Positions 28,898-37,326 of a stretch of DNA of 64,000 bases are shown piece after piece (position 1 is the first letter of the stretch; the number at the start of each line of letters is the position of its first letter). Source of the stretch: Halorientalis marina (GTDB taxonomy: Archaea > Halobacteriota > Halobacteria > Halobacteriales > Haloarculaceae); assembly GCF_023028345.1 (NCBI RefSeq), contig NZ_CP095490.1:186001-250000 (forward strand), read 5' to 3'. Both the position numbers and the translations under genes were made by a program. The notes beneath the pieces were generated by a model that did no database searches, was not told the origin of the DNA, and saw nothing but the letters and a program-made list of their open reading frames with translations.

Positions 28898-29045
28898 ATT
28901 CTCTCGCTGTTAGAAGATAGATAGTAAGGCCAATACTTAGACGTTGACAATATTGATCAGGTATATCTATTGGGTTCAGAATTATATTCTTCCTCAATAA
29001 TGATCGAACCGGATACCTCTCAAACTGGTATCCAGCGAAGCGTCA

Positions 29046-30818
29046 GAGGCACACCCACCCCACCCCCCCACCCCCGTTTAATTAAATATAACACGCGTTT
29101 TGAGTTCGTTCTACTTTCTATAGACTGATGCCCTACACCAGTGAGTCCTGTCGGACTACGTTTCGACGGATCGCCCAACGACAATATAGTGAGTGGCCGG
29201 CGTACAATTCGACACTACTGTACGATCGAACGTCGCTCGCTGGACTGGAATCTGATATCCGGACAGTCTCAGAGACGTGGTTCGATCACGATAGTCACGA
29301 CTCTATCGAGGAGTTCGTCTGTGCACTCCCGCTAGCCTACTTTCGATTTAGCGCCCATGATCAGTATGCGGGGTCGACACGCTACCAGATGGCCACTCTC
29401 TTCCGGGTGTTCGTCCTGCAAGAATGCCACGGGTGGGAGCACGAAACCGCACTCGTTGGCTACCTCAGGAACCGCCCTGAACTCCGCGATAAACTGGGGT
29501 TCGAGACGATCCCGTACCAATCGACACTGTGGCGAAGCTGGCACGAGCGGTTCACCCCTGACCTCCGAGAGACTGTCGAGACAGCGGCTCGAACGATTCT
29601 CATCAAAGCCCAGAATGCGGGTGTCGAGACTCCGCGTGAACCGGCACGAAAGCTCCGATACCACGGGAACGAGTCTGGTGAGTCAGACCCGAATGATCAA
29701 ACTACGTTGGAGCAGGCAGAGAAGATCACCGGACACGTCAGCCGCATCGTGTTCCCGGCGTTTTCGCTGGAACGTGGCGAGGGCTGTGAGATACACGAGA
29801 ACGCCTACTGGGACTTACAGACGTATCTCGGACTTCGCGAGCGGCTGGCTGCGAACGAAGGGGCTCGCAGTTTTATCTACGAATCGACTCGGGATCGGAC
29901 ACCGCTGGGCCACGCCCATCGCGAGCACATCCGCGACCTCTCGATTGAACAGGTTCGAGCGATGTACCGGCAGGCCGTCACTCGGCTCCTGAACGAAGTT
30001 GCCGGGACAGAGCAGTTCTTTCGAGCGGGGATCGTCGCGATCGACATTACCGAAGCTGACCCGTTCACGGGCGATAGAACGGGCCACGAAGACGAAATTA
30101 TCGGCACCAAGGAGACAACTGACGAGTACGCCTATCAGTGGGCGACAGTCCAGTTAGTCGGCAACGCCGTCCCGATCGTCCTTGATGCGCGGCCAGTTCA
30201 GAAGGGTGAGTCCCGCTTAGAAATCGTCAAGGACCTCTTGAATTCTGCCGAGGAGATGGTTCACGTCGACAACGTGCTGATGGACCGAGAGTTCGATAGC
30301 CAGCACGTCCTGGAGATGCTCAGCCAGCGTGGCTTGTCGTATGTCGTGCCCAAGCGGATGCAGACCAGCGAGAAAGCCCAGGCGAAGCGATTGCTCCAGC
30401 GGGACCAGGATCGGTACGAGACTGACCGCAAACTACATCTCGGGAAGAATGAGTGGCACGAGACGACGCTAATCTATCGTCGAAAAGAAGACTCAGAGCA
30501 CGACGACCATCGACAATATTCGGTGTTCATGACGAATTGCGGGAGTGGTCACCTCACGGAGTACGGCTATCGCTGGGAGATCGAGAGTGGGTACAGGTCG
30601 ATCAAGCGGTTCATGGCCGCGACAACGTCGAAGGATTTCGGGTTGCGATTCTTCTATTTCGCGTTCGCCTGCTTGCTGTACTCGATTTGGCGAGCAGTGG
30701 ACCTACTCGTGCAGGTCGAGTTGACTGGTGAGTACGAACATTCGCCGATCGTAACAGCCGACAACACGCTGACGCTGCTGAAGAAGGAGACAGGGATCGG
30801 ATAGTGAGGGTGCGCCAC
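29046..30818 (+). mobile_element. IS4-type insertion sequence with imperfect terminal repeats
   Basis: A single-transposase element of roughly 1.77 kb. The left end GAGGCACACCCAC (29046-29058) matches the inverted right end GTGGCGCACCCTC (30806-30818 on the minus strand) at 10 of 13 positions. No target-site duplication is obvious, and a second possible right boundary lies near 30842. It sits right after the tnpB element, so this spot has taken two insertions. A C-rich run follows the left end. Confidence 0.6.
29128..30804 (+). CDS. IS4-family DDE transposase
   Basis: A protein of 558 residues. The first catalytic Asp lies in VAIDITEADPF, the second in VLMDREFDS, and the catalytic Glu in YGYRWEIESGYRSIKRF, an exact Y-2-R-3-E-6-K signature of the IS4 group. 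A hydrophobic helix follows (LRFFYFAFACLLYSIWRAVDLL). The long N-terminal half (about 280 residues) would bind the element ends. The gene appears intact, and a start at 29128 fits the left end 80 bases upstream. It belongs to the haloarchaeal ISH-type relatives; the precise subgroup is not assigned. Confidence 0.85.
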   Translation: MPYTSESCRTTFRRIAQRQYSEWPAYNSTLLYDRTSLAGLESDIRTVSETWFDHDSHDSIEEFVCALPLAYFRFSAHDQYAGSTRYQMATLFRVFVLQECHGWEHETALVGYLRNRPELRDKLGFETIPYQSTLWRSWHERFTPDLRETVETAARTILIKAQNAGVETPREPARKLRYHGNESGESDPNDQTTLEQAEKITGHVSRIVFPAFSLERGEGCEIHENAYWDLQTYLGLRERLAANEGARSFIYESTRDRTPLGHAHREHIRDLSIEQVRAMYRQAVTRLLNEVAGTEQFFRAGIVAIDITEADPFTGDRTGHEDEIIGTKETTDEYAYQWATVQLVGNAVPIVLDARPVQKGESRLEIVKDLLNSAEEMVHVDNVLMDREFDSQHVLEMLSQRGLSYVVPKRMQTSEKAQAKRLLQRDQDRYETDRKLHLGKNEWHETTLIYRRKEDSEHDDHRQYSVFMTNCGSGHLTEYGYRWEIESGYRSIKRFMAATTSKDFGLRFFYFAFACLLYSIWRAVDLLVQVELTGEYEHSPIVTADNTLTLLKKETGIG

Positions 30819-31253
30819 CCGCGTTAGCCCAGTGTCTGAGTGGCTACACTACCCGAAGTTTCGGAAACACTCCGAATTAGTTACCAACATAACAAGAACG
30901 CTCGTTGGGAGAGCGACCCAACCAGTTTCAGCTCGTCGATTCGACTGAAAGCACGCATCACAGTCCTGCTAAACCCGCTGTAGTCTCAACTTCCCGAGCA
31001 CCGAATAGGTATAACGACATACAGTTTATCGTTCGCTGAGAACCCGGTAATCGATGCTTACGGCCCGAGGAAGCCGGAGTATCGGCGATGAGTCGGAGTT
31101 ACCTTTTGATTATGATTACTCTGATAATCACGACCAAATTGAAGTACCCCGACGCTGTCGGTGAAGCACGAATGCTGCAACCGCCTCACGACGGCGCTTC
31201 CCCCAGGGTAGAGGACCCGAGACCGGGCCCGCAGCACGGTGGAGGGCCGGTGA
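30819..31253 (+). other. Gene-free interval before the integrase
   Basis: A 435-base interval without a credible gene. It contains the promoter of the integrase and, at 31107-31130, the palindrome TGATTAT-N10-ATAATCA in an AT-rich patch. No tRNA-like sequence is visible. The palindrome might be a recombinase core site or an operator. Confidence 0.4.
31107..31130 (+). repeat. AT-rich palindrome upstream of the integrase
   Basis: TGATTAT and ATAATCA are perfect 7-bp arms separated by ten bases (GATTACTCTG). The tyrosine recombinase gene begins 124 bases downstream. The arm and spacer lengths are compatible with a recombination core or a regulator site. Neither is shown. Confidence 0.35.
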
Positions 31254-32504
31254 ATGCCTGACCGAGCGCTTTCGACGCCGCTCGACGACAGCTTCGAGCG
31301 CTACCTCCAAGACAAGGGGAAAGGCCGCGGCGGCGACGGTGGGAACTATCGACGTAACGCTGCACGCGAGCTCGAACGGTTCGCCGAGTGGGCCGCCGGC
31401 GACCGCGGCGCCGACGACTGGACCGGGATCGTCCCCGACGACGTCGACCGCGAGCCGACCTTTGACGATCTCGACGAACGCGTGTTCCGGGAGTACGCCC
31501 GACATCTTGGTGGAAATCGGGGACTCAAGCAGAACACAGTCCAAACCTATTACCGCTATATCTCTGCGTGGTGTGGCTGGTGCGTCAACGAGGGATATCT
31601 CGAGGCGCATTGCGCGCAGCGGGCAAGTGCGATGGCGCCGCTGCCGGAGGACGACGGCCGTAAGCCCGGCGACCAGCAGGCCTGGACGTCCGAACAGCGC
31701 CACGCCCTCACCCGCCACGTCGACGAACGGGCCCGCGACGCCGTCGAGGCGTACACGACACTCCCAGAGGATACTGACCCCCTCGACAACCAGCGAGGAC
31801 GCTACGCGGCGCTGAAGGCGGCTCGTGACCGGGCGCTGGTGTTCGTCTTGGCGTACACAGCTGTCCGCGTCGGCGAACTCCTCCGCGATCCGAACGACCC
31901 GCGCCGGCGCGGCGTCCGCTGGGAGGACCTCTCCCTCGACGACGGCAGTATGGACGTCTACCGGAAGAAACAGCAATGGGGCGCAGCGAGTCTCCCCGAT
32001 CCAGTGATTTCCCCGCTGCGAAGCTATCGCCAGCTGATGGACCCACCAACGGAGCGGTGGCCGGTGTTTCCGACGTTCGACCAACGGACGCTCGCAGGGC
32101 TCGTCCAGGATGAGTTCGCCGACCGAGGAGAGCGCCCAGAGGCAATTGCTGAGCGGCGTGCTGAGTACGCTCGCGACCTCCTGCTGGCGCTTGATGAAGA
32201 TATCCGGCCGCCGTCAATCACGACGGACGGCGCACGGTCGATTCTCCAACGGCTCTCGGAGGCCGCCGAAATCGACATCGCCCATCCGAAACACGATTAT
32301 CTTGCTCCGCACGGTGGTCGCCGAGGGATGGGTGAGGTACTTGTCCGTGCGTTTGGGTACACTGTAGCGGCGCGGTATCTCGATAACTCCGAAGAGATGG
32401 TTCGTGAACGGTACTCGCATATTGAGGCCGGGGAACTGGGCGATGTCGCCACGAAAGCTCTAGAAGAAATCGATCACATCGGAAGTAGACCGCGTGTGGA
32501 GTGA
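31254..32504 (+). CDS. Tyrosine recombinase/integrase
   Basis: A protein of 416 residues. The N-terminal SAM-like core-binding domain spans about residues 10-120 (with a TVQTYYRYISAWCGWCVNEG segment). The catalytic domain carries Arg in YTAVRVGELL, the box HGGRRGMGEVL (His-x2-Arg) and the nucleophile Tyr in VRERYSHIEAG. An insertion of charged residues separates the first Arg from the HxxR box. Such enzymes integrate or resolve plasmids and mobile elements. It lies 750 bases before the conjugation-linked nuclease genes and may serve the whole element. Confidence 0.85.
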   Translation: MPDRALSTPLDDSFERYLQDKGKGRGGDGGNYRRNAARELERFAEWAAGDRGADDWTGIVPDDVDREPTFDDLDERVFREYARHLGGNRGLKQNTVQTYYRYISAWCGWCVNEGYLEAHCAQRASAMAPLPEDDGRKPGDQQAWTSEQRHALTRHVDERARDAVEAYTTLPEDTDPLDNQRGRYAALKAARDRALVFVLAYTAVRVGELLRDPNDPRRRGVRWEDLSLDDGSMDVYRKKQQWGAASLPDPVISPLRSYRQLMDPPTERWPVFPTFDQRTLAGLVQDEFADRGERPEAIAERRAEYARDLLLALDEDIRPPSITTDGARSILQRLSEAAEIDIAHPKHDYLAPHGGRRGMGEVLVRAFGYTVAARYLDNSEEMVRERYSHIEAGELGDVATKALEEIDHIGSRPRVE

Positions 32505-32553
32505 CGATATCTCTTCGAGTACTCGGCGACTGTGATATCACGAACTTCACCAG

Positions 32554-34992
32554 CTAAGGCTCTACTCGAATCGTACAGTCACAGTAGACGTAATCCCGAT
32601 TTTTCACCCACGATCCACAGTCGTCACAGTACAGCAAGTCATAGGCACGCCTGAATACGTCACGCTCGCTCTTCAGCTCCTCTCCTGTATAAAACGCTGC
32701 CTCGGCGTCGTTGTGGTGTACGTTGCGATGAAGCAAATTCAAGTGTCGCTCCAAGTCCTGTTTGAGCTCCTCGAGCTCCTCGAGATCATCGTCAATCTGT
32801 CCCTGGTCGTACAACGATTGCGGATAATCCGTCTGGGTGACGACAGTACCATTTTCCAGAAGTGACTGATACTGAGTGATCGCGGCTGTGAAGAGCCTCC
32901 CAATCTGAAGGGATTCGTCTTCCAATTCGTGATACGGAACATCGGCTTTCAAAGCTGCACAGGCCCGTCGCGAGTACCACTCCACTGTCTTCCGGATCCA
33001 CGCCGCTGCCGACGTGACATCATCTCGCTCGATGAAATATTCGATCCGCTCCCACGGCTCAGATATACTCTCTACAGGGAGAGGTCCTCCTTCGAGCGAA
33101 CATTTAGAGAAGCGAACCTGTTTATCAAACTCACTCGTGAGATGGAGGTGACGATCCCACGTCTTGTCGTGCGTAGTCAATAGGATCTGGTAACGGTTGG
33201 AGATGTCCCCAGCGAGAAGGTTCGCAATGTTCGACCGATGACCAGAGTCAATCGACATCATCACGTCATCGAGTAACAGAATGTCGATCGCTTCGCCACC
33301 AACATCTGACATTGCCAAGAACAGGGCCAATCCCATACTGTCCCGATGTCCTTCGCTATGGACTGCACTAGGATGGTGATGACCTTGGTCGTAGAATTCG
33401 GGTTCGAACTTGACGCCGGTGTCTGTTGGTTCGAGAATTGCTGAGAAGTCTTTCGCTTCAGCGTCTTGGTGCATCTCCTCGTAGTACTGTTCAAATTTCT
33501 CCCGAATATCACCGAATGCGTCCGTTAGAACCCGACTACGGGCATCCAGGAAATGCTGTTTAATGCTCCCGAGAACCTCCTGAATTTCTTCTGCTTCTTC
33601 CAGTTCCCTCTCTCTAATCACGAGATCGTCATATCGGTCGTCGGCCCTCGCTAGTAGGTCAACATTCTTGGTTGTCGACTTCAATTCGGGTTTCTCATCT
33701 GCTATATTCTTTAACCGCTGGATCTCGTTTTCGAGAGCACCAGTGAATATCGCATCCTGAATGTCAATCCCCTCAGCCAGATTAGTTAGTGGTCCTTTGT
33801 TGAGCTGCGATTTCCATGACTGTGCTCTCTCAATTTCCTCAGATATTTTGACTTCGGCTTCGGGATATTCCTCTTGCAGTTCATCCTTGAGACTCCCTAA
33901 GCTATCGGTGTATCCGACGACCAGTTCGTTTACCTCATCGTAGAGCGACTCCAACTTCTCTTTTCGATCTTTCAGGCCGGTAGCCTGTTCCCTCCGCTCT
34001 TCCAGACGCTCAAGTAAACGCTCGTCCTCCCAATCAGCCAAACAGAGAGGGCACTGGTCGTTATAATGGTCGAACACTGAAAGGCCGTTATCTACTAATT
34101 CTAGCGTTTCTAACTCTCGTTCGAGATGCTCTGCTGCTTGTAACTCCGAGGTCAACTCCTGCAACTGGTCGTATCTGCCTTGAAGTTGGTTTTGACGCCC
34201 CTCGAACTGGTCTGATACCTGTCCGAGAAGTGATACAGTAGCCTCACTCTGAAGTGGATCGACGGAGATTTCCACGTCTAAATCAATTCCCTCGGTGAAG
34301 TCTTCATCGAGGGATTCGAGCTTCTTGGCACCGTGTTCTTCCCTCAACTCGTTCACTCGCTCCAGCGCTCCCGAACGAGTAGAAACACCTTGCTCAAATA
34401 AATCGAAGAACCGCTGATCTGCTTGGCTCTTCTCCTTTTTTAGGGTCTCAATTTCCTCGTTTCGATGCTTCCGCTCAGCGTGCTTCACCGATTTTCGCTT
34501 CTCGTCGACATCCTCAAGCCCGAACAGTTCGTCAATTCGGTCACCTCGCTTCCCCTCCGGGGCAGTCACAAAACGTAACAACCGATCACGGTCGAGAATA
34601 GAATGCCCAAGTTCTGCAGCGGCCATTTGATCATCCAACCAGTCTGGGATTTCGTTCAGGCTGGTTGGTTCGATCACCTCAGGATCGTTGGGCTCGGACA
34701 CCAACCGCTTTACTGCCACGTCCTGTTCCCCTTCGTGAGCGAACGTCGCCTCAACCCAGGCCTCATCGGGTTCTGCTTCCATATGTGAGGCGTACTCAGG
34801 GAATGGGATATCCTGTGTTCCGCTCCCACGAAGTCTTGAGATATCTCCAGTAAGAACGAACTCGACAGATTGTATCACTGAGCTTTTTCCAGAGCCGTTC
34901 GGGCCCAAGATACGAACGTTCTCATCCCCAAATTCTTCTTCCCAGTGGGTTATCCCTCGAATATTTTCTATCTCAATCTTCCGTATGTGCAC
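32554..34992 (-). CDS. Rad50-like ATPase with zinc hook and C-terminal zinc site
   Basis: A protein of 812 residues. The Walker A site is GPNGSGKSSVI near residues 31-41. Two long coiled coils (about 165-280 and 330-480) flank a CPLC zinc-hook motif near residue 307. The C-terminal ATPase half has a signature-like HSEGHRDSMGLALFLA and Walker B IDILLLDDVMMSIDSGH. A unique tail ends with CDDC-x-SW and CDC, a second zinc site. The gene overlaps its small upstream partner by 20 bases. Such ATPases work in DNA-end repair and also in anti-phage systems; the pairing with an unknown small protein in an accessory region favours the latter. A relic of the same tail lies at 1538-1765. Confidence 0.8.
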   Translation of the reverse strand: MHIRKIEIENIRGITHWEEEFGDENVRILGPNGSGKSSVIQSVEFVLTGDISRLRGSGTQDIPFPEYASHMEAEPDEAWVEATFAHEGEQDVAVKRLVSEPNDPEVIEPTSLNEIPDWLDDQMAAAELGHSILDRDRLLRFVTAPEGKRGDRIDELFGLEDVDEKRKSVKHAERKHRNEEIETLKKEKSQADQRFFDLFEQGVSTRSGALERVNELREEHGAKKLESLDEDFTEGIDLDVEISVDPLQSEATVSLLGQVSDQFEGRQNQLQGRYDQLQELTSELQAAEHLERELETLELVDNGLSVFDHYNDQCPLCLADWEDERLLERLEERREQATGLKDRKEKLESLYDEVNELVVGYTDSLGSLKDELQEEYPEAEVKISEEIERAQSWKSQLNKGPLTNLAEGIDIQDAIFTGALENEIQRLKNIADEKPELKSTTKNVDLLARADDRYDDLVIRERELEEAEEIQEVLGSIKQHFLDARSRVLTDAFGDIREKFEQYYEEMHQDAEAKDFSAILEPTDTGVKFEPEFYDQGHHHPSAVHSEGHRDSMGLALFLAMSDVGGEAIDILLLDDVMMSIDSGHRSNIANLLAGDISNRYQILLTTHDKTWDRHLHLTSEFDKQVRFSKCSLEGGPLPVESISEPWERIEYFIERDDVTSAAAWIRKTVEWYSRRACAALKADVPYHELEDESLQIGRLFTAAITQYQSLLENGTVVTQTDYPQSLYDQGQIDDDLEELEELKQDLERHLNLLHRNVHHNDAEAAFYTGEELKSERDVFRRAYDLLYCDDCGSWVKNRDYVYCDCTIRVEP

Positions 34993-35254
34993 TATTCATC
35001 ACCTCCTTTGCGCTTTCAATAACTTCGGTAGCCTCGCTCAGTTCTTCTCTCCGTTCCAGTCGCTTCAGCTCTTCAACGAGTTCTTCCGGGATGGAATCGT
35101 CGTTAGACACCTTCTCGAAGAATGATTCTAAAATCTCATTTTCCAGATTCCTGCCGCCCTCAACCATGCTCTCGGCGATGACCAGATGACACATAAAACC
35201 CACTACCGATGGGTATCCCCGTCTGTCGCTCCTTGAGGATTTCAACAGATCCAT
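34973..35254 (-). CDS. Small partner of the Rad50-like ATPase
   Basis: A protein of 93 residues from ATG 35254. It is helical, with a hydrophobic opening (GYPSVVGFMCHLVIAESM) and a long charged helix (EELVEELKRLERREELSEA) that could form a coiled coil. No family is recognised. The gene overlaps the start of the ATPase gene by 20 bases, so both proteins are probably made in fixed ratio and may form a complex. It might be a middle or regulatory subunit, as seen in other ATPase-linked defence pairs. That comparison is inference only. Confidence 0.65.
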   Translation of the reverse strand: MDLLKSSRSDRRGYPSVVGFMCHLVIAESMVEGGRNLENEILESFFEKVSNDDSIPEELVEELKRLERREELSEATEVIESAKEVMNSAHTED

Positions 35255-35302
35255 TCTATCGATTTACCGAAGGGTATGGCAGTACAATTGCCGAAATTTC
35301 GG

Positions 35303-35326
35303 GTTCGAACTTCGAACATTTATATA
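35303..35326 (+). promoter_or_regulatory. Palindrome and TATA box before the histone-fold gene
   Basis: GTTCGAACTTCGAAC (35303-35317) is a perfect palindrome around a central C/T step and abuts TTTATATA (35319-35326). The ATG follows 26 bases later, so the mRNA would be nearly leaderless. The palindrome covers the BRE position and would be a good operator. It lies between divergent genes and could also affect the ATPase pair. Confidence 0.55.
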
Positions 35327-35351
35327 GTGGACAGAAGAAGTCGGCGATGGA

Positions 35352-35519
35352 ATGTCTGACCTAATCGTCAAAGCAGCCGTGAAGGATGCACTCTCGGACC
35401 ACAACGTCTCGGCAGATTTCTACGACGCCCTCAACAAAGAGGTCGCCGAACTGCTCGACGACGCCGCAGAGCGTGCTGAGGCCAACGACCGGAAGACGGT
35501 CCAGCCCCGCGACCTGTAG
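35352..35519 (+). CDS. Histone-fold micro-protein
   Basis: A protein of 55 residues from ATG 35352 to TAG 35517-35519. Its sequence (VKAAVKDALSDHNVSADFYDALNKEV followed by LLDDAAERAEANDRKTVQP) matches the short histone-fold family near DUF1931/NF-Y in haloarchaea: a helix, a strand-loop and a second long helix, ending with the TVQPRDL motif. Such proteins bind DNA as dimers and shape chromatin or act as regulators. The gene has its own TATA box with a palindrome. It precedes the exonuclease VII genes. Confidence 0.75.
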   Translation: MSDLIVKAAVKDALSDHNVSADFYDALNKEVAELLDDAAERAEANDRKTVQPRDL

Positions 35520-35594
35520 GCCTGCGTAACGCAGCTAACCCCGCCCCTCGAACGTAGCTTTTTGAGGTTCCTGTTCAGAAGTTAGGAAACGGAG

Positions 35595-36647
35595 ATGGCG
35601 GACGCACCGGATACCGAACGGCAGGCGGTCGAACCCGATGCGAGAGAGGTCCTTAGCGTGTCCCAGCTGAACGACCGGATCGCGTCGGTCGTCCAGGACA
35701 CGCCTGCCCTCAATGGCGTCCGCTGTATTGGCGAAGTCACTGACCTCCACAAGAACAGTACGGCACTCTACTTTACGCTCACCGACGGCGACGCCGAGCT
35801 CCCCTGTATGATTTGGGCGAACCGTTACCGGGAGATGGACGCCGACCTCGAGGACGGGACCGAAGTCATCCTCGAGGGCGATATCGACTACTGGGTCGAA
35901 GGTGGGAAAATCGACCTCAAACCGTGGGAGGTGATCGTCGTCGGCGACGGCGACCAAGCGGCTGCCGTCGAGCGACTGCGAAGCGAACTCGAAGAGCGTG
36001 GCTGGTTCGACGACGAGCAGAAACAGCAACCGCCGGCGTTCCCGGAGCGGGTCGGCGTCGTCACGTCCCTTCGAGGAGACGCCCGGTACGACATCCAGAA
36101 CGCGATTCACGGACAGGACCCCACCGTTGACATCCTGGTGAAAGACGCAACCGTCCAGGGGTCGAACGCGCCGACGTCCATCGCGAACGGCATCCACCAT
36201 CTCGACCGCTCGGAGGACGTCGACGCCATCATCGTCGGACGAGGCGGTGGGAGCGATTCGAACCTCCAAGCCTTCAACACCGAACGAGTCGCGGAGGCAA
36301 TCTTCACCGCGAATACCCCAGTGGTCACCGCAATTGGACACACCGATGACCGGCTCATCGCGGATCAGGTGGCGGACGTCGCGACGATCACGCCGACCGC
36401 CGCCGGCGAGTACATCGTGAACTCCCGCCAAGAGTTCCTTGCGAGTGAGATCGAGCCCCTGGAGCAACAGCTCAACACTGCGTACGAGACCTTCCAGCAG
36501 GAGCACGAACACGAACAGGAGCTCGCCGAAGCAGTCGATGAAGCGACCGCACCCGAGGGCCTCCCACCGATTTACTACAAGGTCGCCATCGTAGTGCTGC
36601 TGTTGCTGTTGTTGGTCATCACCGGACTTTGGCTGGGGGTGATCTAA
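35595..36647 (+). CDS. xseA: Exodeoxyribonuclease VII large subunit-like, membrane-tailed
   Basis: A 350-residue protein. The OB-fold spans about residues 18-115 (SVSQLNDRIASVVQ, then a CMIWANRYREM strand). The catalytic exonuclease VII domain spans 150-300 with the GRGGGSDSNLQAFN block and a conserved GHTDDRLIADQVAD segment. Bacterial XseA degrades single-stranded DNA with XseB. Unusually, residues 327-348 form a transmembrane helix of Leu/Val/Ile. The long coiled coil of bacterial XseA is reduced. The small subunit gene starts two bases after its stop. Membrane anchoring may place it where single strands enter. Confidence 0.85.
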   Translation: MADAPDTERQAVEPDAREVLSVSQLNDRIASVVQDTPALNGVRCIGEVTDLHKNSTALYFTLTDGDAELPCMIWANRYREMDADLEDGTEVILEGDIDYWVEGGKIDLKPWEVIVVGDGDQAAAVERLRSELEERGWFDDEQKQQPPAFPERVGVVTSLRGDARYDIQNAIHGQDPTVDILVKDATVQGSNAPTSIANGIHHLDRSEDVDAIIVGRGGGSDSNLQAFNTERVAEAIFTANTPVVTAIGHTDDRLIADQVADVATITPTAAGEYIVNSRQEFLASEIEPLEQQLNTAYETFQQEHEHEQELAEAVDEATAPEGLPPIYYKVAIVVLLLLLLVITGLWLGVI

Positions 36648-36649
36648 CC

Positions 36650-36832
36650 GTGGCAAAAGACGCCGAAATCCACGATCGACTGAGTCGCGTCGAGGAGATC
36701 ATTGAACAGCTCGACGCGGACGAATGCGATCTCGATGAAGGTACTGCACTCCACGAGGAAGGACAGGAACTCTTGGCCGAAGTGCGAGAGATCCTCGACG
36801 AGGGGAGCGGCGAAGTTGTGGAGCTCGAGTAA
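36650..36832 (+). CDS. xseB: Exodeoxyribonuclease VII small subunit
   Basis: A 60-residue acidic protein starting at GTG 36650 two bases after the xseA stop; a TTG at 36629 is the alternative. The segment IHDRLSRVEEIIEQLDADEC followed by LDEGTALHEEGQELL is the XseB helical hairpin with its L-E-G-ALxLxEEG-like signature. It should bind XseA. Its closeness and order support one operon. Confidence 0.82.
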   Translation: MAKDAEIHDRLSRVEEIIEQLDADECDLDEGTALHEEGQELLAEVREILDEGSGEVVELE

Positions 36833-36850
36833 GCGAGCTGATTCTCAGCT

Positions 36851-36893
36851 TTAACCAACAGACTCCCCACCGCACTCGGCATGTGTTGGTTAA
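36851..36893 (+). repeat. Inverted repeat A: TTAACCAACA-N23-TGTTGGTTAA
   Basis: Two perfect 10-bp arms separated by 23 bases. The repeat starts 18 bases after the xseB stop and lies 148 bases before the first gene of the conjugation-like operon. The same arms recur at 51954-51995 and 61032-61073 (one mismatch), always just after a plus-strand stop. A short T-rich stretch follows only here. It could end transcription or be a shared operator. Confidence 0.75.
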
Positions 36894-37041
36894 GTCTTTT
36901 TCTACGAGGCCAACAAGTAATTTGGTTATAATTTACTCAACAAATTTGCAGTTATTGCTGGCCAGAAAGCATTTAGGTATCATCCAGCTACCGCGCCAAT
37001 ATGTACCGGGACTCAGCCGGTGCATACCCACACCCGCATGT

Positions 37042-37320
37042 ATGATTACGAGGTCAGTCACCATCGAGGACATCGATGACCTGTACCTGATGTGGAACGA
37101 CCACATCAACGCCTCCGCCCTCTATCGCCGCGCCCTCCGCGAGGAAATGGAAGTCCGCGGTGTTGACCCCGATGAACTCCGCGACCTCCTCGAACGGGCC
37201 CGCGAGCAGGGCTACACGCTCGAAGAGATCGCAGAGGACACCAACCGCTTCGACGACCTCCAGTCGCTCGTCGAAGAGCAGCAGAACCAGCCCACGGCTG
37301 GAGACGCCACCGATGATTAG
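37042..37320 (+). CDS. Ribbon-helix-helix-like small protein heading the transfer operon
   Basis: A protein of 92 residues from ATG 37042. It opens with a strand-like RSVTIEDIDDL and continues NASALYRRALREEME, a pattern of ribbon-helix-helix DNA-binding proteins of the CcdA/ParD type. The rest is an acidic helix, ending in a Gln/Asn-rich tail. It is the first gene of a packed operon reaching to 50963 and starts 148 bases after inverted repeat A. An autoregulator of that operon is a reasonable guess. Confidence 0.6.
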   Translation: MITRSVTIEDIDDLYLMWNDHINASALYRRALREEMEVRGVDPDELRDLLERAREQGYTLEEIAEDTNRFDDLQSLVEEQQNQPTAGDATDD

Positions 37321-37326
37321 CCCGCT

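Larger units (their letters stand above)
27470..28910 (-). mobile_element. IS200/IS605-type element carrying only tnpB
   Basis: An IS1341-like element without a TnpA transposase gene. Its tnpB lies between two GC-rich hairpins with similar loops: the right end (27476-27495) just after the gene and the left end (28880-28897) before it. Such elements move only if a Y1 transposase acts in trans. The right end overlaps the region that would give the guide RNA. Exact boundaries are not proven. Confidence 0.7.

Noticed and set aside
29056..29086. C-rich run with possible structure beside the left end of the IS4-type element
   Set aside because: Low-complexity stretch; part of the element end and no pairing partner was found.
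30819..31253. tRNA or attachment site next to the integrase
   Set aside because: No tRNA structure and no matching direct repeat at another point of the window was found; only a short palindrome is reported.
35300..35318. T-loop-like GGTTCGAACT suggesting a tRNA
   Set aside because: No matching acceptor, D or anticodon arms exist; the sequence is a promoter palindrome before the histone-fold gene.
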